Shown here: in pieces, positions 15,878 to 25,624 of the stretch | Numbering within the stretch: position 1 is the first letter of the stretch | Layout of the letters: every line of letters begins with the position of its first letter | DNA from: an uncultured Collinsella sp. | Lineage (GTDB): Bacteria > Actinomycetota > Coriobacteriia > Coriobacteriales > Coriobacteriaceae | Length of the DNA stretch: 64,000 nucleotides | NCBI GenBank assembly: GCA_902496275.1 | Contig: CABVAC010000003.1 | Coordinates: forward strand, 1-64,000 | Direction of reading: 5' to 3' | The notes under the pieces: model-generated | Seen by the model: the letters and a program-made list of their open reading frames with translations, nothing else | Told to the model about the DNA's origin: nothing | Database searches by the model: none | Translations under genes and position numbers: made by a program

Positions 15878-18800
15878 ATGGCGTTGCTAGTAGGACTGGA
15901 CGTAGGGTCGACGACGACCAAAGTTTACGCGATGCACGAGGATATGACCGAGGCGCGGTGGGGATATCGCCGCCACGGGGCGTGTCAGACAGCGAGCGTG
16001 CGCGCCATGCTCGGCGAGCTCGCCGAGCGCTTTCCCCATGAGTCACTGCGCGTTGCGGTGACCGGCTCGGGTGCGCGCGATATCGCGACCGCGCTGGGCG
16101 CCTCGTACGTTCAGGAGGTGGTCGCCAACGCGCTCGCGATCAGCAGGTTCTATCCGCAGACGCGCTGCGCCATCGAGCTGGGCGGCCAAGACGCCAAGAT
16201 GATCTTCTTCCGCACCAACGATAAGGGAGACATCGAGGTTGCCGACATGCGCATGAACGGCTCGTGCGCAGGCGGTACCGGTGCATTTATCGACGAGATG
16301 GCAAAGCTCATGGGGGTCGGCACCGAATCGGGCGAGTTCGAGCAGCTCGCAAGCCGGGGAACGACCGTCCACGAGGTCTCGGGCCGCTGCGGCGTGTACG
16401 CAAAGACCGATATCCAGCCGCTGCTCAACGAGGGCATTCCTACCACCGACCTGGCGCTTTCGGCGCTTCACGCGGTCGCCCGCCAAACGATCGGCGGTCT
16501 GGCCCAGGGTATCGACATCGAGCCGCCGGTAATCTTCGAGGGCGGTACGCTCGCCTACAACCCCACACTGGTCCGCGTGTTCCGGGAGCAACTGAATCTA
16601 TCGGACGATCAGGTTATCGTCCCGCGCGATCCGCAGATCATGGTCGCGCGCGGTGCCGCCCTGTCGCTGACCGACATGTTCGCATCGTCCCAACCGATCG
16701 ACCTTCCCGACGCTTTTGTCCGGCTGGATAAGCTCGAGACGGTCGCGCCCGCAAGCGGGGAGGGACGTCTTGCCCAGCCCTTTTTTGCCACACCTGCCGA
16801 GCAGGCGGATTTTACGGCACGCCATGGCAAAGAGACGCCGGCAAAGGGTCCGGATGCGTATGCGCCCGGAGAGACGGTGCGTGTGGCGCTCGGTATCGAT
16901 TCGGGGAGCACGACGACCAAGTTCGCCCTGGTCGATGAGGCGGGTGAGCTTGTCGATTCGTTCTACGCGTCTAATAACGGCAGACCGCTCGACGTCGCCC
17001 AACAGGGTCTTGTCAGCTTGAAGAACCGCTGGGAGACAGCGGGAGTCACGCTTGCGATCGATGCCGTGGGCACCACGGGATACGGCGAGGAGCTTTTCGC
17101 GCGCGCGTTCCACGCCGACTACCATACGGTCGAGACGGTCGCGCACGCCCGCGCCGCGTGCGCATGCGTTCCCGATGCGACCTTCGTGCTCGACATCGGC
17201 GGACAGGATATGAAGGCCATCTGGCTCAACCACGGCGTGCTGACCGATATCGTCGTCAACGAGGCGTGCTCTGCGGGCTGCGGCTCGTTCCTCGAGGGTT
17301 TTGCCAAAAACCTCGGAATAGCCGTTGAGGATATCGCGACCGAGGCATTTTCGTCCAAAGCCCCCGCCGTTCTCGGCAGCCGCTGCACGGTGTTCATGAA
17401 CAGCAGCGTCGTTTCCGAGCAGCGGCGCGGTAAGGGTCCGGGCGACATCATGGCCGGTCTCTGCCGTTCGATTATCGAGAACGTGTTCACCAAGGTCATT
17501 CGCGTTTCAAATCTCAACCGTCTGGGCGACAAAGTCGTCGTCCAGGGCGGCACGTTCCGAAACGACGCGGTGCTGCGCGCATTCGAGCAGTATCTGGGCA
17601 AACCCGTCACGCGTGCGCCCCACCCGGGGCTGATGGGCGCTATCGGTATCGCCCTGCTCGCGCGCGAGGAATGCCGCAAGGGCGACGCCGGCACGTCGTT
17701 TATCGGGCTCGATGCCGTGGAGCGCTTCGAGCATCGCGAGTTCGGCGGCGTTACCTGCCGTCGGTGCAACAACCGCTGCCAGCGCGCGGTCGTGGCATTT
17801 GGCGACGGCTCGCTTTACGTCACGGGCAATCGCTGCCCGCGCGGCGGCGCCATCTCATGGGATGGGCTCGTGCGCGAGGTTCCCGCGGCGGCGGAGCTGC
17901 GTCCGCAGGGTGCTTGCGAGGCACAGGCACCCGGCACGGGGCGCGACCGGACCGCGGCTGCCCCCAATCTCTTTGTCGACCGCGAGAAGCTGCTGTTCGA
18001 GTCGTACCCCACGGTTCCCGTCAGCGGGGGGCGCGATGTCACGATCGGCATTCCCCGTGTGCTCGAGTTCTGGGACACCATGCCGTTCTGGTCGACGTTC
18101 TTCAGCACGCTCGGCTTTAAGGTGCGCGTCTCGGGACGCAGCACCAAGGCGATGTACGAGCGCGGTCTGGCGCACGTCACATCCGACACCGTGTGCTTCC
18201 CGGCCAAGCTCGTCCACGGGCACATCCGCAATCTCGTCGACGCCGGCGTCGACCGCATCTTCATGCCCATCATCACGACGGTGCCCACCGAAAACACCGC
18301 CTCTACCAGCGAGTGGATGTGCGCCGTCGTAAAGGGATACCCCTACGTGATGCGCAATTCCGATAACCCGGAGGAGCGTTTCGGCGTTCCGTTCGATACG
18401 CCGCTGTTCCACTGGTACGACGAGGGCGACCGAAACCGCCAGCTCAAGGCGTGGTGCAAGGAGACCTTCGATATCGATGCCGACCTGGTTGCCAAGGCGA
18501 CCGAGCAGGCGGACCGCGCGCAGGAGACGTTTGAGAACCAGCTGCAGCTGCGCGGCAGGCAGGTGCTCGAGAACGTGCACGAGGACGGCGGCTACGCGGT
18601 GGTGATCGCTTCGCGCCCGTACCACAACGACCCGCTGGTCAACCACGGGCTGCCCAAGCTCTTCTCTGAGCGCGGCATCCCCGTGCTGACGCCCGATGCG
18701 GTGCCGGGGGTCTGCAACGTCGATCTTTCCAACAGCCGCATCGACATCGTGAACAACTACCATGCGCGCATGCTGTCGTGCGCGGTCATCGTCGCATCGA

Positions 18801-20317
18801 CGCCCGAGCTCGAGCTCGTGCAGATGGGCAGCTTCGGCTGCGGCCACGATGCGTATCTCACCGACGAGATCGCGCGCATGATGGGCGAGATGGGCTCCAA
18901 GGTTCCGATGATGATCAAGCTCGATGAGAGCGACGTCGCCGGTCCCATGGGCATTCGCGTGCGTTCGTTTATCGAGTCGGTCAACCGTCGTCGCGCGGAG
19001 GAGCGTGCCGAGGGCGCCCGGGTGCACGCGGTCCATCCGCTCGACGACCCGTATAAGGTCAAGTACACCAAGCGCGACCGGCACGACAAGATCGCGCTGG
19101 TCCCCAACACCTCCCATGCGTTCTGCAGGCTCATGACCGCGGCGATGCGCAATCAGGGCGTGCGCGCCGAGGCCCTTGATATCGGGCGCGAGGATGCCAT
19201 CCGCCTGGGCAAACGCTATGTGCACAACGACATCTGCTTCCCCGCGCAAATCGTGATCGGCGAGGCGCTCGCGGCACTCGAGAGCGGTAAGTACGACCCG
19301 CACGACGTCGCCGTGGTGACTGGCAAGTATATCGGCGACTGCCGCCTGACGCACTACATGCCCCTGCTGCGCCGCGCGCTCGACGACGCGGGATACGACT
19401 ATGTCCCGGTGCTCACCAACGACGACGTCGATGCCCACAATGCGCATCCGGGCTTCAAGCTCGGCCTTGGCCCGAGCATCCAGATCGCCTACGGTCTTCC
19501 CATGATCGATGCCCTCGAGGCCATGCTTAGGCGCATCCGTCCCTACGAGCTCGAGAAGGGCGCGGCGGACGCTGCGTTCGACCGCGCGCTCGATGAGGTT
19601 ATCGAGGGCATGGAGCGCTCCGGGCTGAGAGGCCAGGCGACGGGCTTCAAACGCGCGCTTGCGATCATGGACGCCGTTCCGTACGACCGCTCGAACCCGC
19701 ATCCGACCGTTCTCATCGTGGGCGAGTACCTGCTCAATTTCCATCTCGGCGCCAACCACGAGATCGAGCGCTACCTCGAGGACAACGGGCTCGAGGTCAT
19801 CGAGGCGCGCATGACCGACGTGATCCGCAAGACCTATTTCTACAAGCATGCGCAGTCGCGCGAGTTCCACGTCGACCTGTCGCTGCCCGAAAAGGCCTGG
19901 TACGCCACGGCGGACAACCTGTTCGAGCTCGCGCACGACCGTTGCGACCGCCTGGGCGCGGCGAGCCCGCTCTACGAGCCGCCGACGCGCATGCCCGAGC
20001 TCGTGCGCGCGAGCGATAAGATCCTGCACCATACGTTCGATGCGGGCGAGGGCGTGCTGATTCCGGCGGAGATTCTCGAGCACGCCAAGCGCGGCTGCCG
20101 CAACTTCGTGATCCTGCAGCCGTTCGGGTGTCTGCCCAACCATGTCGTGGGGCGCGGGCTCATCCATGCGCTCAAGGAGCAGTATCCCACGGCGCAGTTC
20201 CTGCCGCTCGACTACGATCCCGACGTGAGCTTCGCCAACGTGGAGAACCGTCTTCAGATGCTCATCATGAACGCCAAGGCGCAGGGGTGCGGTGAGGCGC
20301 ATGGCGAGACCGCGTAA
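15878..20317 (+). CDS. Two-headed acyl-CoA dehydratase activase-related protein
   Basis: A 1479 aa cytosolic protein. Residues 1-270 and about 335-595 are two BadF/HgdC-type ASKHA ATPases, each with DxGSTTTK (residues 8 and 339), a GGQD loop (about 106 and 441) and the two cysteines that hold the [4Fe-4S] cluster in HgdC (GSCAGG and GRCGVYAK; CSAGCG and SRCTVF). A Cys-rich joint CRRCNNRCQ follows near 627, then DUF2229-like and dehydratase-like segments to the end. Related proteins drive electrons into 2-hydroxyacyl-CoA dehydratases or double-cubane proteins with ATP. No such partner is encoded nearby, so the substrate is unknown. Confidence 0.85.
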   Translation: MALLVGLDVGSTTTKVYAMHEDMTEARWGYRRHGACQTASVRAMLGELAERFPHESLRVAVTGSGARDIATALGASYVQEVVANALAISRFYPQTRCAIELGGQDAKMIFFRTNDKGDIEVADMRMNGSCAGGTGAFIDEMAKLMGVGTESGEFEQLASRGTTVHEVSGRCGVYAKTDIQPLLNEGIPTTDLALSALHAVARQTIGGLAQGIDIEPPVIFEGGTLAYNPTLVRVFREQLNLSDDQVIVPRDPQIMVARGAALSLTDMFASSQPIDLPDAFVRLDKLETVAPASGEGRLAQPFFATPAEQADFTARHGKETPAKGPDAYAPGETVRVALGIDSGSTTTKFALVDEAGELVDSFYASNNGRPLDVAQQGLVSLKNRWETAGVTLAIDAVGTTGYGEELFARAFHADYHTVETVAHARAACACVPDATFVLDIGGQDMKAIWLNHGVLTDIVVNEACSAGCGSFLEGFAKNLGIAVEDIATEAFSSKAPAVLGSRCTVFMNSSVVSEQRRGKGPGDIMAGLCRSIIENVFTKVIRVSNLNRLGDKVVVQGGTFRNDAVLRAFEQYLGKPVTRAPHPGLMGAIGIALLAREECRKGDAGTSFIGLDAVERFEHREFGGVTCRRCNNRCQRAVVAFGDGSLYVTGNRCPRGGAISWDGLVREVPAAAELRPQGACEAQAPGTGRDRTAAAPNLFVDREKLLFESYPTVPVSGGRDVTIGIPRVLEFWDTMPFWSTFFSTLGFKVRVSGRSTKAMYERGLAHVTSDTVCFPAKLVHGHIRNLVDAGVDRIFMPIITTVPTENTASTSEWMCAVVKGYPYVMRNSDNPEERFGVPFDTPLFHWYDEGDRNRQLKAWCKETFDIDADLVAKATEQADRAQETFENQLQLRGRQVLENVHEDGGYAVVIASRPYHNDPLVNHGLPKLFSERGIPVLTPDAVPGVCNVDLSNSRIDIVNNYHARMLSCAVIVASTPELELVQMGSFGCGHDAYLTDEIARMMGEMGSKVPMMIKLDESDVAGPMGIRVRSFIESVNRRRAEERAEGARVHAVHPLDDPYKVKYTKRDRHDKIALVPNTSHAFCRLMTAAMRNQGVRAEALDIGREDAIRLGKRYVHNDICFPAQIVIGEALAALESGKYDPHDVAVVTGKYIGDCRLTHYMPLLRRALDDAGYDYVPVLTNDDVDAHNAHPGFKLGLGPSIQIAYGLPMIDALEAMLRRIRPYELEKGAADAAFDRALDEVIEGMERSGLRGQATGFKRALAIMDAVPYDRSNPHPTVLIVGEYLLNFHLGANHEIERYLEDNGLEVIEARMTDVIRKTYFYKHAQSREFHVDLSLPEKAWYATADNLFELAHDRCDRLGAASPLYEPPTRMPELVRASDKILHHTFDAGEGVLIPAEILEHAKRGCRNFVILQPFGCLPNHVVGRGLIHALKEQYPTAQFLPLDYDPDVSFANVENRLQMLIMNAKAQGCGEAHGETA

Positions 20318-20990
20318 GGACGCCGATGCGCCCGATGCACGCACCCGTATCATCGAGGCGTTTTGGGAGCTCATCGAGAACAACAGCATCTTCGAGCTGT
20401 CGGTTGGCGAGGTGACCCGCGCCGCCCAGTGCAATCGCGGAACGTTTTACTACTATTTTCACGATTTCGATGAACTCGTCGCCATCGCCATAGCCCAGCT
20501 GCTGCAGGATAACGAGCTCATCACCGATGCCCTCTGGCATTTTTCGAGCGAGGGCGACCTTTCGGCGTTCGACCGGCGCGACGTCCGCTGCCTGCTGCGG
20601 CGCATCGTCATCACCATGAGGGCGGGTGCCGCCGAGCAGGTCGTGCAGGGCATCCATACGATCATCATCGACCGCGTGAGAGAGATCGTCCACCCCGACG
20701 GAGAAGAGCTCAAGGCAGATTCGAGCTTTGCGGTGGGCTTTCTGGTCTCGGGCATCATGGGCTTTGTGATGGCGGTCGGCTTTGCCCGGGAGGGCGGCGA
20801 GGAGATAGACCTCGAGCAGCCGGGGGACAGCGCGTGCGCGTACCTGAGGGCGGTCGCCATGCAGACGGTGGAAACGGTCGCGCAAGTCGAGGGCGTCGAT
20901 ACATCCGAGCTGCTCGAACGCGTCTCCAAGGAGGCCGATGCCTATCGCGCATCGCGTGCGACGAGTCCCGACGTGGTGAAAGACGCCTAG
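20301..20990 (+). CDS. TetR-family transcriptional regulator
   Basis: A 229 aa repressor-like protein. The N-terminal helix-turn-helix is clear: RTRIIEAFWELIEN followed by SVGEVTRAAQCNRGTFYYYF near residues 40-55. The C-terminal ligand domain has a hydrophobic stretch and no known ligand. ATG 20301 overlaps the activase stop by 17 bases with GAGG just before it, so the two are translationally coupled; GTG 20292 is an alternative. The inverted repeat at 15808 is its probable target. Confidence 0.88.
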   Translation: MARPRKDADAPDARTRIIEAFWELIENNSIFELSVGEVTRAAQCNRGTFYYYFHDFDELVAIAIAQLLQDNELITDALWHFSSEGDLSAFDRRDVRCLLRRIVITMRAGAAEQVVQGIHTIIIDRVREIVHPDGEELKADSSFAVGFLVSGIMGFVMAVGFAREGGEEIDLEQPGDSACAYLRAVAMQTVETVAQVEGVDTSELLERVSKEADAYRASRATSPDVVKDA

Positions 20991-21182
20991 GGTTTCTCTT
21001 GCGGGGCGCCTGTCGCGCATCGCGCGGTGAGTCCCGCGATGCGGTCATAACCTGCATTCATGTGAGCCGGGTTTATAGATATTCCTCCAGCTGTTAACAT
21101 AGACAACCTGTGGGTAAAGAGACAAAAGCGCCGCCGACGGGCGGGCGTTTTGATTTCGATGAACTCATGTAAGGAAACGAGC

Positions 21183-23825
21183 ATGTTAGATAGATTTACC
21201 GATCGAGCGCGCAAGGTCATGTCGATGGCCAAACAGGAGGCGCTCGATCTGCACTCAAATAAGGTGGGCACCGAGCACCTGCTGCTCGCGCTCGCCAAGG
21301 AGGACGAGGGCATCGCTGCCGAGGCGCTGCGCTCGCTTGATATCTCCTACGACGACATCATGGACACCCTCAAGGAGGTCCAGACCACGGTTCCCGAGCC
21401 CAGCGAGGAGACCGAGGCTGCCAAGCTTGCCTTTACGCCGCTCGTCATTAGCGTGATGGAGCGCTCCTTCCGCGTGGCACGTGAGAACAACCAGACCTAC
21501 GTGTCGACCGAGCACTTGCTGATTGGCATCGTCGAAGAGGGTAACGGCATGGCCATGGACATCCTCATGCGCCTGGGTGTGTCGTCCGCCTCCATCAAAA
21601 AGGCTATCGAGAAACTTACCGCCAAGGACCAGGACAAGAAGCGTCCGCTCGCCGGCGCCGGTGCCGGGCGTCCCGGTGCGGGCCTGCCGTTCTTTAGCGG
21701 CTCGGACGCGTCGCAGCAAAAGGGGAGCGGCACCGATACGCTTAAGCAGTTCGCCACCAACCTTACGCAGAAGGCGCGCGACGGCGAGCTCGACCCTGTA
21801 ATTGGTCGCGAAAAGGAAGTCCAGCGTATGATGGAGATCCTTTCGCGTCGCACCAAGAACAATCCGCTTATCTTGGGCGACCCCGGCGTGGGCAAGACGG
21901 CCATCGTCGAGGGTCTGGCTCAGCAGATTGCAGCTGGCAACGTGCCCGAGAACCTTATGAACCAGAACATCTGGACGCTCGACCTGCCGGGCCTCGTTGC
22001 GGGCGCCAAGTATCGCGGTGAGTTTGAGGAGCGCCTCAAGAACGTGATCCAGGAGGCCACCGAAGCTGACGACGTCATCCTGTTTATTGACGAGATGCAC
22101 ACCATCATCGGTGCCGGCTCTGCCGAGGGCTCCATCGACGCGAGCTCCATGCTCAAGCCCGTGCTCGCGCGCGGTGCCTTCCAGATTATCGGCGCCACCA
22201 CGGCCGAGGAATTCCGCAAGTACCTCACCAAGGACCCGGCCTTCGAGCGTCGCTTCCAGACCATCGATGTCGAGGAGCCGAGCGTCGAGGACACGGTCAA
22301 GATCCTGACCGCGCTCAAGCCGCGCTACGAGGAGCACCACCATGTGCGCTATACGCAGGGTGCTATCGAGGCCGCCGCGAACCTCTCCGACCGCTACATC
22401 CAGGATCGCTTCCTGCCCGATAAGGCCATCGACCTCATTGACGAGGCCGGCGCCCGCGCCCGCATCGCCGCCAACCGCGCGCCCGAGCCGGTGCGCGAGG
22501 CCGAGCATCGCGTGGAGGAGCTTAAGGCCGCCGCGCAGGAGGCCACCGAGAGCGACGACATGAACAAGGCCGCCGAGATCACCGAGCAGCAAAAGGCTGC
22601 CGAGATTGAGCTCGCCGAGGCCAAGGCTGCCTGGACCGCCGAGCTCGACGCCAGCCCGCTCACCATCGATGTCTCCCAGATTGCCGACATCGTGTCCGTG
22701 ACCTCGGGCGTGCCGGTGTCCTCGCTCACCGAGAGCGAGAGCCGCCGCCTGCTGCAGGCCGAAAGCGTGCTCAAGACGCGCATCATCGGTCAGGACGAGG
22801 CCGTCGAGGCCGTTGCCAAGGCCGTGCGCCGCAGCCGCTCGCCGCTCAAGGACCCGCGTCGCCCCGGCGGCAGCTTTATCTTCCTGGGCCCTACCGGCAC
22901 GGGCAAAACCGAGCTCGCCAAGACGCTCGCCGAGTATCTCTTTGGCAGCAAGGACGCGCTCATCAGCTTCGATATGTCGGAGTTTGGCAGTGAGTTCGAG
23001 GTCTCCAAGCTCATCGGTAGCCCCCCGGGCTATGTGGGCCACGACGAGGGCGGCCAGCTCACCAAGGCCGTTCGTCGTCACCCGTACTCGGTCGTGCTGT
23101 TCGACGAGATCGAGAAGGCGCACCCCGATATCTTCAACATCTTGCTGCAGGTGCTGGAGGAGGGCCGCCTGACCGATAGCCAGGGCAAGACGGTCGACTT
23201 CCGCAACACCGTGATCATCATGACGTCCAACGTGGGCGCCCGCGAGATTGCGCAGGATGCGAGCGTTGGCTTTGGCACCACCGGCGAGCAGGGTCTCACG
23301 TCGAGTGAGATCCGTGGTCGCGCGATGGGCGAGCTCAAGCGCCTGTTCCGCCCCGAGCTGCTCAACCGTATCGACGACATTGTGGTGTTCCAGAAGCTCT
23401 CGGGCGAGAATCTCACCAAGATCGCGCACCTGCTGGTGGACGACCTGCGTCAGCGTTTGATTGCCAACGGCATGAACATCAAGCTCACCGATGCGGCCTA
23501 CGACAAGATCGTGGCCGAGGGCACTGACCTCACCAATGGCGCGCGTCCGCTGCGCCGCGCCATCCAAAAGCTCATCGAGGACCCGCTGTCCGAGGAGCTG
23601 CTGGCCGGCGAGTGGGGCGAGGGCGATACCGTCCTGTGCGACGTGGCCGACGGCAAGTTCGTCTTTAGCCATGGCACAGGCGAGATTCCAGCGCCGCGTC
23701 CGGCGGGTGCACTCGGGGGCGATACCGCTCCGGCGGCGCCGCACACCGGAAACGCCGCGCCTGTGAGCAGTGGCGTGAGCTCGGGCCCCGGCGGCATGAT
23801 GCAAGCCGGTTCCGGCGCGCTGTAG
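21183..23825 (+). CDS. clpC: ATP-dependent Clp protease ATP-binding subunit ClpC
   Basis: A AAA+ unfoldase that feeds substrates to ClpP. The 880 aa protein has the ClpN repeat domain (1-145), first Walker A GDPGVGKTA near 232 and Walker B LFIDEMH near 299, a short middle coil (about 435-480) of ClpC rather than ClpB length, second Walker A GPTGTGKTE near 568, and a Gly/Ala/Pro-rich tail. The ctsR-mcsA-mcsB genes that precede clpC in Bacillus are absent. ATG 21183 follows TAAGGAAACG. Confidence 0.94.
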   Translation: MLDRFTDRARKVMSMAKQEALDLHSNKVGTEHLLLALAKEDEGIAAEALRSLDISYDDIMDTLKEVQTTVPEPSEETEAAKLAFTPLVISVMERSFRVARENNQTYVSTEHLLIGIVEEGNGMAMDILMRLGVSSASIKKAIEKLTAKDQDKKRPLAGAGAGRPGAGLPFFSGSDASQQKGSGTDTLKQFATNLTQKARDGELDPVIGREKEVQRMMEILSRRTKNNPLILGDPGVGKTAIVEGLAQQIAAGNVPENLMNQNIWTLDLPGLVAGAKYRGEFEERLKNVIQEATEADDVILFIDEMHTIIGAGSAEGSIDASSMLKPVLARGAFQIIGATTAEEFRKYLTKDPAFERRFQTIDVEEPSVEDTVKILTALKPRYEEHHHVRYTQGAIEAAANLSDRYIQDRFLPDKAIDLIDEAGARARIAANRAPEPVREAEHRVEELKAAAQEATESDDMNKAAEITEQQKAAEIELAEAKAAWTAELDASPLTIDVSQIADIVSVTSGVPVSSLTESESRRLLQAESVLKTRIIGQDEAVEAVAKAVRRSRSPLKDPRRPGGSFIFLGPTGTGKTELAKTLAEYLFGSKDALISFDMSEFGSEFEVSKLIGSPPGYVGHDEGGQLTKAVRRHPYSVVLFDEIEKAHPDIFNILLQVLEEGRLTDSQGKTVDFRNTVIIMTSNVGAREIAQDASVGFGTTGEQGLTSSEIRGRAMGELKRLFRPELLNRIDDIVVFQKLSGENLTKIAHLLVDDLRQRLIANGMNIKLTDAAYDKIVAEGTDLTNGARPLRRAIQKLIEDPLSEELLAGEWGEGDTVLCDVADGKFVFSHGTGEIPAPRPAGALGGDTAPAAPHTGNAAPVSSGVSSGPGGMMQAGSGAL

Positions 23826-23850
23826 GGCGTGGTGACAATTTGATACGCGC

Positions 23851-23884
23851 AATCGAGGCGCTCCGAAAAGGGCGCCTCGATTTG
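23851..23884 (+). terminator. clpC terminator
   Basis: AATCGAGGCGC (23851-23861) pairs with GCGCCTCGATT (23872-23882) and ends in a short T run. Confidence 0.85.
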
Positions 23885-24039
23885 TAGAGCTGCGGAAGTT
23901 GTGACCGTTACGCTATACGGTCCACCGTTAGCCGATGATGCAAGGGCGCTCGGCGTTTTCGACTGGTTTATGCACGCAAAGTCTGGGAATATACAAGTCG
24001 CATGTCTTACTGTCTAACCAGTTGCGCCAAGGAGGCACC

Positions 24040-25497
24040 ATGGACTACAAGATTACCGGCTACGAGCCCGCCCAGCTGTTCCATTTCTTTGAGGAGGTCA
24101 GCGCGATCCCCCGTGGGTCTGGCAACGAGAAGGGCATCAGCGATTTCCTGGTTGCGTTTGCCAAGGAGCGCGGCCTCGATGTGTACCAGGACGAGGTCTA
24201 CAACGTCATCATTCGCAAGCCCGCATCTGCCGGCGCCGAGAATGCCCCGACCGTGATGTTGCAGGGTCACATCGACATGGTGTGCGACAAACTGGGTTCC
24301 GTCGAGCACGACTTTACGACCGATGGTATCGATCTGGTCGTCAAGGACGGTGTCCTCACCGCTAACGGTACCACTCTGGGCGCCGACAACGGTATTGCCG
24401 TCGCTCTGATGCTCACTGTTCTCGATGACGATTCGATCGTTCACCCCGCCCTCGAGTGCGTATTCACCACCGACGAGGAGACTGGCCTGGTCGGCGCCGA
24501 GACGCTCGACAAGTCCCAGATTAGCGCCCGCACCATGATCAACCTTGACTCCGAGGAGGAGGGCGTTGCTACTGTGAGCTGCGCCGGCGGCGTCGTTGTT
24601 ACCTACACCCGCCCGATCGTGCGCGAGCACAAGACCGGTAGCACCCTCACGCTCGACATTTCCGGTCTGTTGGGCGGCCACTCCGGCAGTGATATCAACC
24701 TGGAGCGCGGCAACGGAAACCTCATCATGGCCCGCATCATCGACCGCCTGATGGTTGCCGGCGAGCCCGCCATCGTTAGCTTTAACGGCGGCACCAAGGA
24801 CAACGCCATCAACCGTGAGTGCAAGGCTGTTCTGGTCTACGCCGACCACGCTGCCGCCGAGGCCGCGGCCCAGATCGCAAAGGGCATCATCGCCGACGTT
24901 ACTGCCGAGCTCGAGGTCTTCGACCCCGGCTTTACCTGCACCGTCGAGATTGCCGACGACGCCGAGGTCGAGGCCATGGACCAGAAGTCCGCGCTTGCCC
25001 TCATCCGCGCCCTGCGTCTTGCCCCTAACGGCGTGATTCGCCGCAACGTCGCCACCGACGGCTCCGTCGAGGTTTCCTCCAACATCGGTGTGGTTGCCAC
25101 TTCTGACGACGAGGTCAAGATCATGCTGTCACCGCGCTCCTCGATCACCTCGCTGCAGAACGAGTTCAAGGACCGCCTGCAGACGCTGGCCGATGTCCTG
25201 GGCTTTGACGCCAAGTTTGAGTTTGAGTATCCCGGCTGGAGCTATGCCGAGCATTCGCCGGTTCGCGACGTCTTTGTCGAGAGCTATCGCGAGCTCTTTG
25301 GCTCCGAGCTGCGCATCGAGTCCATTCACGCCGGCCTTGAGTGCGGCCTATTTGCCGAGGCCCTGCACGGCCTGGACGCCATCGCCGTGGGCCCGACGCT
25401 CTCCGATGTCCACACCCCGGACGAGAGCATGGAGCTCGCTTCTGCCGAGCGCTTCTACGAGCTGCTCATCGACGTCCTCAAGCGCCTTGCTGCGTAA
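24040..25497 (+). CDS. pepD: Aminoacyl-histidine dipeptidase (PepD, M20C)
   Basis: A zinc dipeptidase that cleaves Xaa-His dipeptides such as carnosine. The 485 aa protein shows metal-binding GHIDMVCDK near 76, TLGADNGIAVA near 112 and the general base pair DEETGLVGAE near 145, with GGHSGSDI further on. AAGGAGG precedes ATG 24040; the longer frame back to 23935 lacks family similarity. No signal peptide. It is monocistronic, ending at a strong terminator. Confidence 0.93.
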   Translation: MDYKITGYEPAQLFHFFEEVSAIPRGSGNEKGISDFLVAFAKERGLDVYQDEVYNVIIRKPASAGAENAPTVMLQGHIDMVCDKLGSVEHDFTTDGIDLVVKDGVLTANGTTLGADNGIAVALMLTVLDDDSIVHPALECVFTTDEETGLVGAETLDKSQISARTMINLDSEEEGVATVSCAGGVVVTYTRPIVREHKTGSTLTLDISGLLGGHSGSDINLERGNGNLIMARIIDRLMVAGEPAIVSFNGGTKDNAINRECKAVLVYADHAAAEAAAQIAKGIIADVTAELEVFDPGFTCTVEIADDAEVEAMDQKSALALIRALRLAPNGVIRRNVATDGSVEVSSNIGVVATSDDEVKIMLSPRSSITSLQNEFKDRLQTLADVLGFDAKFEFEYPGWSYAEHSPVRDVFVESYRELFGSELRIESIHAGLECGLFAEALHGLDAIAVGPTLSDVHTPDESMELASAERFYELLIDVLKRLAA

Positions 25498-25552
25498 AGG
25501 TCGCGCTAGCAGCAGTCCGAGCCACGTGCTAGCGGATTGCAAATGACATTAC

Positions 25553-25601
25553 GAGAGGGGGCATCTGAGCTTTTGCGACGGGTGCCCCCTCTCTTTTGTT
25601 T
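25553..25601. terminator. Terminator between convergent pepD and hipA
   Basis: GAGAGGGGGCA (25553-25563) pairs with TGCCCCCTCTC (25583-25593), followed by TTTTGTTT on the plus strand. It serves pepD. Confidence 0.88.
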
Positions 25602-25624
25602 GATAATTGCGAAATTAAGGCCAC

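Noticed and set aside
17855..20434. 859-codon minus-strand open frame opposite the activase
   Set aside because: Mirror of the plus-strand gene, rich in Arg/His/Val, no ribosome site and no recognisable domain.
20991..21182. CIRCE or CtsR operator upstream of clpC
   Set aside because: I find neither the CIRCE inverted repeat nor the GGTCAAA heptad repeat of CtsR; only a weak GC hairpin near 21130.
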